Shown piece by piece: positions 36,893 through 46,975 of a stretch of 64,000 bases of DNA. The notes under the pieces were generated by a model. That model was not told the DNA's origin. It searched no databases and saw only the letters and a program-made list of their open reading frames with translations. Each line of letters begins with the position of its first letter. Position 1 is the stretch's first letter. The DNA is from Methanobacterium sp. (GTDB taxonomy: Archaea; Methanobacteriota; Methanobacteria; Methanobacteriales; Methanobacteriaceae): NCBI RefSeq assembly GCF_038562635.1, contig NZ_JBCFBO010000001.1, forward strand, positions 1,216,543-1,280,542, written 5' to 3'. The translations under genes and the position numbers were made by a program.

Positions 36893-37681
36893 ATGGCTCC
36901 AGAGGATATTTTCGAACTCTATGAAGAAATAAAGGAGGATTTAAAGTTTATAACTTCCTCTGATATTCGAGCGAAAATAATTATAAGTTTAAAAGAAGGA
37001 CCAAAGAAGTTAGGTGATCTAAAAAATGAAGTCCATATGAGGTCCTCTTCTATTTTACACAGCATGAGCCAGTTAGAAACTAAAAACCTCATAACTAGAG
37101 AATTCCAAAGTTATTCACTATCACAGACCGGAGAAATGGCAGCAACCGTTCTTATAGACATGGTAAATTCATTCTATTTAATTAAAGAAAATGAAAATTT
37201 CTGGTTGAACCATGACATAACTGAAATTCCAGAGGATTTAATGGGAAAAATTGATGATTTAAGTGGTTTTAAAATCATAACCTTTCCAGATTTTTCTGAG
37301 AAATCCCCATTCCAAGAGCTGCTTTTAGATTCTAAAGTCATAAAAGGGATTATTTCCCCTTTAATCATTTATGATGAACTTGAAGTGGTAAATAAAAAAG
37401 AAGACATACATCTCATTTTAGCTAATAATAACTCAAATGAAGTTATTGAAAAATTGAAGTTTCAAGATATATCCATAACCGAAAATATTAAGCTATGGAA
37501 AATAAACGGCAATTTAAAATTAATTTTAATCGTTACAGATAACTTCATATTGTTGAATTTACCCCAAGTACTAAAAAATGATTCTATCAGTTATCTAGTG
37601 AGTAAAACTGAAGAATCAATTGAATGGGGAAATAAATTATTTAATCACTATCTTAGCCAAGCTGAAGAATTAAATATTTAA
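36893..37681 (+). CDS. FilR1-type winged-helix regulator (DUF1724)
   Basis: The 262-residue transcription factor begins with an N-terminal winged helix (about 20-85, KIIISLKEGPKKLGDLKNEV, LHSMSQLETKNLITRE). A C-terminal middle domain follows, as in FilR1/DUF1724 proteins of methanogens (KIITFPDFSEK). FilR1 controls filament formation in Methanothrix. No DNA target can be seen. It is a single gene with AGGTG upstream; a TIR element begins three bases after its stop. Confidence 0.8.
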   Translation: MAPEDIFELYEEIKEDLKFITSSDIRAKIIISLKEGPKKLGDLKNEVHMRSSSILHSMSQLETKNLITREFQSYSLSQTGEMAATVLIDMVNSFYLIKENENFWLNHDITEIPEDLMGKIDDLSGFKIITFPDFSEKSPFQELLLDSKVIKGIISPLIIYDELEVVNKKEDIHLILANNNSNEVIEKLKFQDISITENIKLWKINGNLKLILIVTDNFILLNLPQVLKNDSISYLVSKTEESIEWGNKLFNHYLSQAEELNI

Positions 37682-37683
37682 TT

Positions 37684-38013
37684 TATAGTGAATAACATGT
37701 GAAAATTCCCTCAAAAAATCAAAGCCTTCAAAAACCGCTGGTTTTTGATGTTTGAAAATCGTAGCTTACAAACCTTCGGTTTGTGCCATCGAAACCTCTG
37801 GTTTCGTGGCCCTGAAAATCAAAGATTTTCAAGGCTCCAAACCCGAAGGGTTTGAGAGATTTTGTAAACATTTTTCTCCAGCTTCGTTCCGTAAACATAA
37901 CTTATTAAGCTTATAAATTTAAATAATTATTTAAATTTAATATTAACAAGTTTTAAAACACTTAAACAATTTTTTTTATAAATTAATAATTCAACATCTG
38001 GTTATTTACTATA
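37684..38013. mobile_element. MITE-like element with terminal inverted repeats, copy 3 (carries a hairpin array)
   Basis: The 330-bp element has ends TATAGTGAATAAC and GTTATTTACTATA (12 of 13 pair). The interior holds a hairpin array at 37728-37856: TCAAAAACC gct GGTTTTTGA, ACAAACC ttc GGTTTGT, CGAAACC tct GGTTTCG, TGAAAATC aaa GATTTTCA, CAAACCC gaa GGGTTTG. The rest is AT-rich, without coding capacity. It abuts the FilR1 gene stop and ends before the moeA stop. The shared ends suggest mobility; no target-site duplication was verified. Confidence 0.55.
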
Positions 38014-38019
38014 AATCTA

Positions 38020-39234
38020 TTATCTACTTTCTAAAAGGATAACTTCAACTTCAGCTCCTTCTGGAACCAGTTCCACATTTTTATTAATTTCAAAGTATCC
38101 ATCAGCCTCTGCAATAGCTGTTATTGCACCAGAATCTTTTAGTATAGGACTTGCCATCCCATTTTCTATTTTAACAAGAACATATTGATGTCTTCCCCTT
38201 GATGAATGGTATCTCCTGGACAATTTAAGTCTTAAAACATCTGATTTTCGACGGCTTACAGAAGCCATTTTTCGCAGGAATGGAGCTACAAGAACGTGGA
38301 AGATAGTTAAAGCTGCTGCAGGATAACCTGGAAGTCCAAAAACCGGTTTATTATTAATTTTACCGACTATTGTAGGTTTACCTGGCTTTACAGCTATCCC
38401 ATGAACAAAAACTTCACCAATATCATCCAAAACCAATTTAAGTACATCTCCAGCACCTGCTGAAGTCCCACCTGAAGTTATTATTACATCTGCATCTAAA
38501 TGCTGTTCTATACGAGTTCTGATGTCATCATAATCATCTTTTGCAACTCCAGAATATATGGGAGTACATCCACAGGATTTCACTGCATTTGTAATAGTTT
38601 GAGAGTTTATATCATATACCTTACCATATTCCAGCGTTTCATCATAGCTTATTATTTCATTTCCGGTTGATATCACTGCAACTTTAGGTTTCTTAAAAAC
38701 AGGTACTTCCCCCATCCCTATAGCGCCTAAAACTCCAATTTTATCATGAGTAAGTATAGTGCCTGAAGCTAAAAGAAAATCTCCTTCAGATACATCAGAA
38801 CCCTTAGATGCTATCCATTGTTTAATAGCTGCGCTTTTATGCATATGTACATGTCCATCTACTTTCTCTGTAAATTCTACCATTATCACAGCATCTGCAC
38901 CCTCGGGAACTGGAGCCCCAGTACCTACCTCAATACATGTCCCTTTTTCAACTTTTTTCTCTGGTTTATCTCCAGCCCCAATAGCATCGATTAATTTTAA
39001 AGTTACAGGATTATCTTCAGAAGCCCCAAATGTATCCTCTGCTTTAACTGCATATCCGTCCCGTGATACCCGGTTAAACGGCGGAAGATCAATTGTAGCG
39101 TGCACATTTTCTGCCAGTACTCTCAGATATGCATCCGTTAGGTGTACTGTTTCAATTTCCCGTTTAATCTCTATATTTTCTATGATGCCCTTTACGTCTT
39201 CCGAATCAATTATTTTTAAAAACTCTGTTCCCAT
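38020..39234 (-). CDS. moeA: Molybdopterin molybdotransferase
   Basis: The 404-residue enzyme inserts molybdate or tungstate into adenylated molybdopterin. Landmarks include LPPFNRVSRDGYAV (near residue 50), GTGAPVPEGADAVIMVE, VAVISTGNEI, TSGGTSAGAGD, KPGKPT and FGLPGYPAAAL. The C-terminal domain ends the protein. ATG 39234 follows GTGAT; a TTG at 39249 lacks a site. Together with moaA (45164) it serves the cofactor of formylmethanofuran dehydrogenase and formate dehydrogenase. Confidence 0.95.
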   Translation of the reverse strand: MGTEFLKIIDSEDVKGIIENIEIKREIETVHLTDAYLRVLAENVHATIDLPPFNRVSRDGYAVKAEDTFGASEDNPVTLKLIDAIGAGDKPEKKVEKGTCIEVGTGAPVPEGADAVIMVEFTEKVDGHVHMHKSAAIKQWIASKGSDVSEGDFLLASGTILTHDKIGVLGAIGMGEVPVFKKPKVAVISTGNEIISYDETLEYGKVYDINSQTITNAVKSCGCTPIYSGVAKDDYDDIRTRIEQHLDADVIITSGGTSAGAGDVLKLVLDDIGEVFVHGIAVKPGKPTIVGKINNKPVFGLPGYPAAALTIFHVLVAPFLRKMASVSRRKSDVLRLKLSRRYHSSRGRHQYVLVKIENGMASPILKDSGAITAIAEADGYFEINKNVELVPEGAEVEVILLESR

Positions 39235-39377
39235 GTGAATCACTTTCAAGTTAAATCCGTTGATATACTCTCTTTAAAAATTTAAAGATATTTTATTAAT
39301 GATATTAATTTAACATATATCCAATAAAAATTTTCTGAGTTCAATATCTTTAAATCCATATTCCTTTAAATTATTTT

Positions 39378-39474
39378 TATAGTGAATGACCAAATATTTT
39401 TGACTACTGTCAAAATTTACAATTTTCGAATATCTAATAATTTATAAGTTTAAAAAATTACATCATTCACTATA
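39378..39474. mobile_element. MITE-like element with terminal inverted repeats, copy 2 (compact)
   Basis: The 97-bp element has ends TATAGTGAATGAC and an inverted TCATTCACTATA (12 of 13 paired). Internal blocks AAATATTTTTGACTA, ATTTTCGAATAT and AAGTTTAAAAAA are shared with the 7550 element. It may be the minimal form. It lies in the long gap between moeA and aIF1A. Confidence 0.6.
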
Positions 39475-40138
39475 AACCTGATTATATCTAATTAAAAATA
39501 TTTAAAAAAGATCATATTAATGGTTTCAACTTATAATTTTAATAAATATTTCTCATTTAACTTAAATACGACATTTTAAGAATTAATTATTTTTAATGGA
39601 GTTTCATTTAACCATTTTGTTAAATCAAGGAACATATTATGATTTAAAATATCTTACTTGATCCTAAATTTAATTAATTTTAATATTTATCAGTTGCCAC
39701 TTCAATTTAAATAAAATAATGATAAAAATTATTGTTTAGATGTATATGGTATTCATTTTATACAATGCATTAATCAATTATTTAGATTTTCTATAAAAAA
39801 CGATCAAAATTTGATATGAAAATAGTTTTCATTTCAATAATTTTAATAGACCATTTTATATACTATAATACACATATAACTTATAGCAGGAAATAGATGA
39901 TTATTTTACTAATAAGATTGCTTAATTTATCAAAAAATACCTGATAAACCTGTAATTTCACTATTGATTGTATAAAACATGACTATTTAAAAATCTAAGG
40001 TTTTTGGACTCGTAAAGTCATGATTGTCAGGTTAATCAAAAAGGTGATTAAACAATATAATTAGTATTTATACATTGTTCATCTTATTTATTATGTATTA
40101 TAAAAATTAGAAAATATTTCAACTAAGGAGGAGAGTAT
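39475..40138 (+). other. Long AT-rich gap upstream of aIF1A
   Basis: No coding frame is visible in 660 bp. TATA-like sequences near 39858 (TATACTATAA) and 40065-40075 could drive aIF1A. A hairpin-like AAAAATC/GGTTTTT motif near 40000 is imperfect. I see no RNA gene, although a small RNA cannot be excluded. Confidence 0.4.
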
Positions 40139-40450
40139 TTGAATAGAGGCAGAGGACGTGGACAGGATACACAACAGGTTAGAAGAGTAAGGTCTCCAAG
40201 AAAAGGAGAAATACCAGGTGTTGTTGAACAGATATTGGGTCACGGAAAATTAAAAGTCAGATGTGCTGATGGAAAAACAAGGCTTTCCAGAATACCTGGA
40301 AAAATGAAAAAGAGGATATGGATAAGGGAAGGAGATGTAGTTCTTGTTAAACCATGGGACTTCCAAAGTGACGAAAAAGCAGACGTCATATGGAGATATA
40401 CAAGAACAGAAGCAAACTGGCTTGAACGTAGGGGTTATCTTAACTTATAA
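40139..40450 (+). CDS. eif1A: Translation initiation factor aIF-1A
   Basis: The 103-residue OB-fold factor has a basic N-terminus (NRGRGRGQDTQQVRRVR), then GEIPGVVEQILGHGKLKVRC, and a C-terminal WIREGDVVLVKPWDFQ. It binds the ribosomal A site during start codon selection. The start is TTG 40139 behind the strong AAGGAGGAG site, and the initial basic arm would be lost with a later start. RIO1 kinase follows, the classical archaeal order. Confidence 0.95.
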   Translation: MNRGRGRGQDTQQVRRVRSPRKGEIPGVVEQILGHGKLKVRCADGKTRLSRIPGKMKKRIWIREGDVVLVKPWDFQSDEKADVIWRYTRTEANWLERRGYLNL

Positions 40451-40541
40451 TCTCTAATACATTTTAATTCATGATTTAGCGATTATTTAATGCTTCATTT
40501 TAATTTTATAGTAAACAACTAAAAAGTATTTGCGGGGCCAA

Positions 40542-41318
40542 ATGGATTCTAAAATATCAAAAGCAGACGACATTTTACAGAAAATATTATCTGAAAAAAG
40601 AATTAAGAGCGTTGAGGATAAGCGCGTTGGAAGCGAAGTATTTGATAGAATAACTCTTAAAACACTTTACAAACTCGCAAATGATGGGTATATTCACAGG
40701 TTAAATGGAGCAATAAGCACTGGAAAAGAAGCCAATGTCTTTACAGGTATAGATAAGAATGATAATTTTGTAGCTGTTAAAATTTACAGAGTTACCACAT
40801 CTGATTTTAAAAAAATGCAGACATACATCCAGGGAGATCCTCGATTCCACGTAAGAACTACAAATAAACGCCAGCTTATAAATGCATGGGTTAATAAAGA
40901 ATTTAGAAATCTTCAAAGGGCCGATGAAGCTGGAGTTAAAGTACCAAAACCAATTGTAGCTAAAAACAACATACTCGTAATGGAGTATATTGGAGATGAA
41001 GAAGGAGATGCAGCGCTCCCAATGAGACATTCCGATATTAAAGACCCTGAAGAACTGCTAAATAAAGTAATCAATAATATGAAACTTTTATACAAAAAAG
41101 CAGGACTTGTACATGGAGATCTTTCAAGTTACAACATTTTAATTCAAGATAATGAACCCGTAATTATCGATATATCTCAAGGAATGACCAAGGATCATCC
41201 AATTGCTGAAGAGCTTTTAAATAGAGATATAGAAAATATTACTAAAGATTTTAAGAAATTAGGCGTTAAAACATCTGCAGAAGAAATTAGAAGCGGAATT
41301 ATGGATTTTAAATCATAA
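40542..41318 (+). CDS. rio1: RIO1 family serine protein kinase
   Basis: The 258-residue atypical kinase acts in maturation of the small ribosomal subunit. It has the ATP loop STGKEANVF (59-67), the catalytic lysine Lys80 (VAVKIYR), the hinge MEYIG, the catalytic loop HGDLSSYNI (191-199) and the metal loop DISQG (210-214). ATG 40542 follows GGGG; a TTG at 40530 has no ribosome site. Its partner KH protein comes next. Confidence 0.95.
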   Translation: MDSKISKADDILQKILSEKRIKSVEDKRVGSEVFDRITLKTLYKLANDGYIHRLNGAISTGKEANVFTGIDKNDNFVAVKIYRVTTSDFKKMQTYIQGDPRFHVRTTNKRQLINAWVNKEFRNLQRADEAGVKVPKPIVAKNNILVMEYIGDEEGDAALPMRHSDIKDPEELLNKVINNMKLLYKKAGLVHGDLSSYNILIQDNEPVIIDISQGMTKDHPIAEELLNRDIENITKDFKKLGVKTSAEEIRSGIMDFKS

Positions 41319-41395
41319 ATACGCGCGACTAAAATTTATAATTTAAGGTTGAAAAAACTGAAAGTTTCCGAACAGTAAAATTATAGATTTTGCAC

Positions 41396-41435
41396 AAATC
41401 GGAGATTTATATACTATGTTTTGCAACTGCAAAAC
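41396..41435. repeat. Two short hairpins before the KH-protein gene
   Basis: AAATC gga GATTT (41396-41408) and the palindrome GTTTTGCAACTGCAAAAC (41418-41435) stand in the 5' leader of the KH gene. They resemble the hairpins of the larger arrays and may influence translation. Confidence 0.45.
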
Positions 41436-41472
41436 AGGGTTTTACATTCAAAAATTCATAGAGGTGAATAGC

Positions 41473-42039
41473 ATGCCCAACACTGAATATCTTAAGATCC
41501 CAAAAGAAAGAGTAGGGGTCCTAATTGGAAAAGACGGTACTACAAAAGAACATATTGAAAACACGACTAAAACAGAACTGGATATTGAAAGTGAAACTGG
41601 GAGTATCACCATTACCCCAACAGATGAAATGGAAGATCCTTTATCTGTTTGGAAGACTAGATACATTATAAAAGCTATAGGCAGAGGCTTTAGCCCCGAA
41701 ACAGCTTTTAAATTACTTGATGATGAATTTATTCTAGACATAATCAATTTGCAGGATTTCGTTGGAAAATCAAAAAAAGCAATACTCAGACAGAAAGGAA
41801 GAATAATCGGTAGAGAAGGAAGAACAAAAGAAATAATTAAAGAAATGACCGATGTAGATATTTCTGTATATGGTAAAACAGTATCCCTAATTGGAGACAT
41901 GGAAAGAATACAAATTGCCAAAGAAGCAATTGAAATGATTTTAAATGGTGTAAGACATAAAAGTGTTTACTCATTTTTAGAAAAGAAGAAACAAGAACTT
42001 AAAAGAAAAGAATTTGAGAATATTGTACTCAAAGAATAA
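41473..42039 (+). CDS. KH-domain ribosome-assembly protein (Pno1/Dim2-like)
   Basis: The 188-residue protein has two KH domains. The first contains VLIGKDGTTKEH (residues 16-27), the second GRIIGREGRT (108-117). This fits archaeal Dim2/Pno1, which binds the 3' end of 16S rRNA during subunit maturation; archaeal homologues also associate with aIF2. Start ATG 41473 follows GAGGTGA; the longer frame has no ribosome site. It sits between RIO1 and topoisomerase VI. Confidence 0.9.
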   Translation: MPNTEYLKIPKERVGVLIGKDGTTKEHIENTTKTELDIESETGSITITPTDEMEDPLSVWKTRYIIKAIGRGFSPETAFKLLDDEFILDIINLQDFVGKSKKAILRQKGRIIGREGRTKEIIKEMTDVDISVYGKTVSLIGDMERIQIAKEAIEMILNGVRHKSVYSFLEKKKQELKRKEFENIVLKE

Positions 42040-42113
42040 ACTCATCACTCAATTTTTACGATTCAAACAAAAAATAAAAAAAACCTAAAAAACACTAATT
42101 AAGGAGGCTAAAT

Positions 42114-43707
42114 TTGGAAACAAACGCGTCTTTGCAAAAAGAAATATCTGCAGAAAGAGAAGCATCTGAAATCTTTGAAGAATTCAAAGAACTTACTCCA
42201 TCAGAATTTTTCAGAAGAAATAAGCAAATGCTCGGTTTTTCTGGTAAAATACGATCACTAACAATAGTTTTCCACGAACTGATCACAAACAGTATTGATG
42301 CTGCAGAAGAAGCAGGAATTTTACCAGAAATGGTAATAGATCTCAAAAGAGTAGATAAAGATCATTACATTTTACGTCATCAGGATAACGGGCCCGGTAT
42401 TCCCGAACCTTTCATCACCAAGGTATTCTGTACCATGTTTGCTGGTTCTAAATTTAGAAATATCCAATCAAGAGGACAGCAAGGGTTAGGTTGTAGTGGA
42501 TGTGTTTTATTATCTCAAATGACCACAGGACAGCCTGTTAAAATAAGGTCAGGATACAAAGAGGGAAACAAGATCAAAGGAGTGGAAATGACGGTCAAAA
42601 TGGACGTCAAAACAAACCAGGGGCTCATATTAGACCGGAAAGAAATTGAATTAGATTCAACTGGTGTGAGCATGGAACTTCACTTTAAAGATGTTTCCTA
42701 TTCTTTAAGTGAACAGGGAGCATTTGAATACATAAGAAGAACCATGATTGCAAACCCCCACGCTAAAATCGTGTTTAAAGATCCAACCGGCGGCAGGTAT
42801 ATCTTTGACAGGGCAACTGATGAAATACCACCAATGCCAAAAGAAGTACTCCCTCATCCAAAAGGAGTAACAGCGGATGACCTGATCTTTATGGCAAAGC
42901 ATACTGATAAAAGACGGTTCAGGAGCATGCTTACAAGTTCCCTTTCCAGAATGTCCAATAAAAGGGTGGATGAACTTGAAGAAATAACCGGCATTGATTT
43001 CAACAAACGTCCTAAGGACATGAAATGGGAAGAAGCCGAAAAAATCGTTGAACTGTTCCAGTCAATGGACTTTATGGCACCCCCAACAGCAGGGTTAATT
43101 CCAATAGGTCAGGAACAAGTTGAAAAAGGTATGATAGAAATATTAGCACCTGAATATGTAAAAACCATAACCAGGAACCCCAAAACATATAAAGGAGGAG
43201 TATCCTTCGTTATAGAAGCAGGGCTTGCCTATGGTGGAAAATCAGGAAGAGTTGTTGGCGAGCAGAAAAAAGCAGAAATCATGCGTTTTGCAAATAGAGT
43301 TCCGCTTACATTCGATCAGGGAAGCTGTGGTATAACTGAAGCTTTAAAAAGTATAGATTGGAAACGTTACGGTATACGAGACCTTGAAAATGCCCCAATA
43401 ACAGTATTCGTTAATATTGTGTCAACTCACGTGCCTTATATGTCTACAGGAAAGCAAAGTGTTGCCCCTGAAGCTGAGATAATGCAGGAAGTAAGGCAGG
43501 CTACAATGAAAATTGCAAGGAGCTTACAAAAATATTTGAACGCAAAAAGAGCTGCTAAAGAAGAAGCAATGCGTGCTCAAATATTTGAAACACTGGTACC
43601 TGTGGTACTCAAAGAAGCTGCAATCCTTGCAGAAAGGGATGTTCCAGAGTATGCTGATGTTATGGCAAAAGTCACAAGAAAACCAAAAATTTTAGGCGGT
43701 GTCACTG

Positions 43708-43718
<11 letters not shown>
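42114..43718 (+). CDS. top6B: DNA topoisomerase VI subunit B
   Basis: The 534-residue ATPase subunit of the type IIB topoisomerase has a GHKL fold with HELITNSIDA (54-63), DNGPGI (91-96), the glycine lid RGQQGLG and a transducer lysine region. The central H2TH domain and the transducer domain follow. It captures a DNA duplex upon ATP binding. Start TTG 42114 is behind AAGGAGG. The gene overlaps top6A by about ten bases. Confidence 0.97.
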
Positions 43719-44763
<1,045 letters not shown>

Positions 44764-44768
44764 AGTTT

Positions 44769-45032
44769 TAGAAGATTTCTTCTAGATAAGGAAACCTACA
44801 AACATTTCATGTTTGGAGCTCTCGAAATCTTTCAAAATTCTACAAATTTTGAACACACAAAACCAAAGTTAGAAAAATGCAAAGCATTTTTCTACATAAA
44901 AAATCAGAGATTTTTTAAGGTTTTGTTAGCTCCGATTTTGGAGCGTGAAACAGAGTTTTCGCAAGCTTTGTCTCGTAGCCACGAAAGCATAGCTTTCGAG
45001 AGTACAAAAATTTTATATTCAAAATTTTTGTA
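44769..45032. repeat. Short hairpin array downstream of top6A
   Basis: Stem-loops begin six bases after the top6A stop (TAGAAG attt CTTCTA). They continue with CAAACAT ttc ATGTTTG (44799-44815), TCAAAATT ctac AAATTTTGA, AGAAAAATGC aaa GCATTTTTCT, AAAAAATC aga GATTTTTT, CGAAAGC ata GCTTTCG, and a longer ACAAAAATTTT...AAATTTTTGT ending at 45032. Most loops are 3 nt. No coding frame with a ribosome site spans it. Confidence 0.65.
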
Positions 45033-45163
45033 ATTCTTAGTTTCCCATTTTTTTTACTTTTTAAATAAATTACTTCATAGAAGTAAATTAACCAAAAATA
45101 ATAAATTAGATTTCAACTCAATTATTTTAATTCTACTTATAAAAAATTCAACTGTTGATAAAT

Positions 45164-46096
45164 ATGCCGGCAATCGATAAATTTGAAAGACCTGTATTTT
45201 CGCTTAGAATATCAATAACCAACCGATGCAACGTTAGATGCTTTTACTGTCATCATGACGGTATACTCCCACAGAGCTATGAAATGACTCCTGATGAGAT
45301 CTACAGAGTTTCAAAAATAGCAGCAGATACTGGCGTTCGAAAAATCAGGCTTTCGGGCGGAGAACCTTTAATAAGAAACGACATTGTTGAAATTGTTGAA
45401 AAAATAGCCGCTGTTGAGTTTAAAGATATAGCTATAACAACTAATGGAACGCTCCTTGGAAAATATGCCCGCGAGTTGAAAGCTGCCGGCCTTAACCGTG
45501 TGAATGTAAGTTTTGATACGCTTAATCCAGAGACTTACAAATTTATAACCAAAAAAGATTACATTGAAAAAGCCAAAGATGGAATTAAAAAAGCCTCAGA
45601 AGCGGGACTTTATCCGGTCAAAGTAAACATGGTGGTTATGAAAGGGATAAATGACCATGAAATCTGGGACATGTTCCAGTTTTGTAAAGAAAATAATGCA
45701 ATACTTCAGATTATAGAGCTTTTAAAATCAGACAATCAACCTAATTCTAGATTTTTCAGCGAATATCATTTTAAAATGGATGAACTAGAGGAAGAACTTA
45801 CTCAAAAAGCAGATGAGGTTAAAACAAGACAATTCATGCAGGACAGAAAAAAATATTTCATTGAAGATGGTGAAATCGAAGTTGTAAAACCAATGGACAA
45901 CACCGAATTCTGCAAAAATTGCACCAGAATTAGGATAACACCTGACGGTAAAATTAAACCATGCTTACTTCGAAATGATAATTTGGTTGATTTAATAGAA
46001 CCAATGAGACAGGGATCTTCTGATGAAGAGCTTAAAAAAATATTTTTAGATGCCATACAAAATCGAGAGCCATTCTTTAGAGAGTGTTCTAGCTAA
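45164..46096 (+). CDS. moaA: GTP 3',8-cyclase
   Basis: The 310-residue radical SAM enzyme converts GTP towards pyranopterin in molybdopterin synthesis. The SAM cluster motif is CNVRCFYC (Cys22, Cys26, Cys29), followed by RLSGGEPL. The C-terminal auxiliary cluster is FCKNCTRIRITPDGKIKPC (C-x2-C-x13-C). The extreme C-terminus ends FRECSS rather than the Gly-Gly tail of bacterial MoaA. Start ATG 45164 has no strong ribosome site. Confidence 0.92.
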   Translation: MPAIDKFERPVFSLRISITNRCNVRCFYCHHDGILPQSYEMTPDEIYRVSKIAADTGVRKIRLSGGEPLIRNDIVEIVEKIAAVEFKDIAITTNGTLLGKYARELKAAGLNRVNVSFDTLNPETYKFITKKDYIEKAKDGIKKASEAGLYPVKVNMVVMKGINDHEIWDMFQFCKENNAILQIIELLKSDNQPNSRFFSEYHFKMDELEEELTQKADEVKTRQFMQDRKKYFIEDGEIEVVKPMDNTEFCKNCTRIRITPDGKIKPCLLRNDNLVDLIEPMRQGSSDEELKKIFLDAIQNREPFFRECSS

Positions 46097-46438
46097 ATAA
46101 TTTAAGTAAGTTCATCTCCAAAAAGTAAATAACATAATTTTACTAATTATTTAGACAATTAATCAAATTCTGTTTAAATAGATAACACACAAATATATAC
46201 TCCTTATTTTGATTCTATACTTAAAATTAGTTTTAAAAAAATATTTTATTTAAATCAATTTATAGATCAATTCCCCCTTTTTTGAGATTATTCTAATAAT
46301 ATCCCTTTTAAATAAAGTATTTGAAAATTAAGCTAATTTGATTTATCTATTTTGATTGGGCATAACTAAAACAAATATGAAATCATAAATATTTATAATG
46401 CCAAAAAATATACTAGAACATGTGAAACTGGTGTTTTT
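46097..46438 (+). other. AT-rich promoter region of the hxlB-gap pair
   Basis: This 342-bp region has no coding frame. AAATATTTATAATG near 46387-46400 is TATA-like and suitably placed for hxlB. No RNA gene or repeat was recognised. Confidence 0.4.
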
Positions 46439-46975
46439 ATGTTGAGGCTCGTACTTGAAGAGATAACGTCGCATGTGAAATCCATGGATATCGATGATGA
46501 TGCTAGAATACTCATGGAAAAATATTTGCGTGAGGCGTCTAAAGTATTTATATGTGGTTTTGGAGAATCAGAGCTTGTAGGAAAAGCTTTTGCTTCAAGG
46601 CTTAGTGAAATCCGCCGAAATGTTTTTGTTATTAGTGAAACTATAGTTCCCGAGATCAATGAAGGGAACATTCTCATAGCTATTTCAGGATCTGGGGAAA
46701 CGGAACCAACTTTAAGTATTACAAAAAAAGCAGCAGATATTGGTGCAAAAATTATATCCATAACTTCTTTTACTGATTCCCCGCTTGCCCAGATATCCGA
46801 TGTTGTAATTGAAATACCCGGTAGAATAAAAGCAAAAACTAAAAATTATATAGAAAGGAGAGTATCAGGCGAATATGAGCCATTAACACCTTTCGGTGCC
46901 CTCTTTGAGATATCGACGATGATATATCTTGAAGGCATCATTGCAGAACTTGCAAACAAGGAGGTCAATTTATGA
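46439..46975 (+). CDS. hxlB: 6-phospho-3-hexuloisomerase
   Basis: The 178-residue SIS-domain isomerase interconverts hexulose 6-phosphate and fructose 6-phosphate. In archaea it is the ribulose monophosphate route to pentoses. SIS motifs are FGESELVGKAFASRL, ISGSGETEPTL and the family segment YEPLTPFGALFE near the C-terminus. The partner synthase HxlA (or the Fae-Hps fusion) is not here. The stop overlaps gap by four bases. Confidence 0.9.
   Translation: MLRLVLEEITSHVKSMDIDDDARILMEKYLREASKVFICGFGESELVGKAFASRLSEIRRNVFVISETIVPEINEGNILIAISGSGETEPTLSITKKAADIGAKIISITSFTDSPLAQISDVVIEIPGRIKAKTKNYIERRVSGEYEPLTPFGALFEISTMIYLEGIIAELANKEVNL

Noticed and set aside
40507..40530. TATAGTAAACAAC as another TIR element end
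   Set aside because: Only one end with weak similarity; no inverted partner found.
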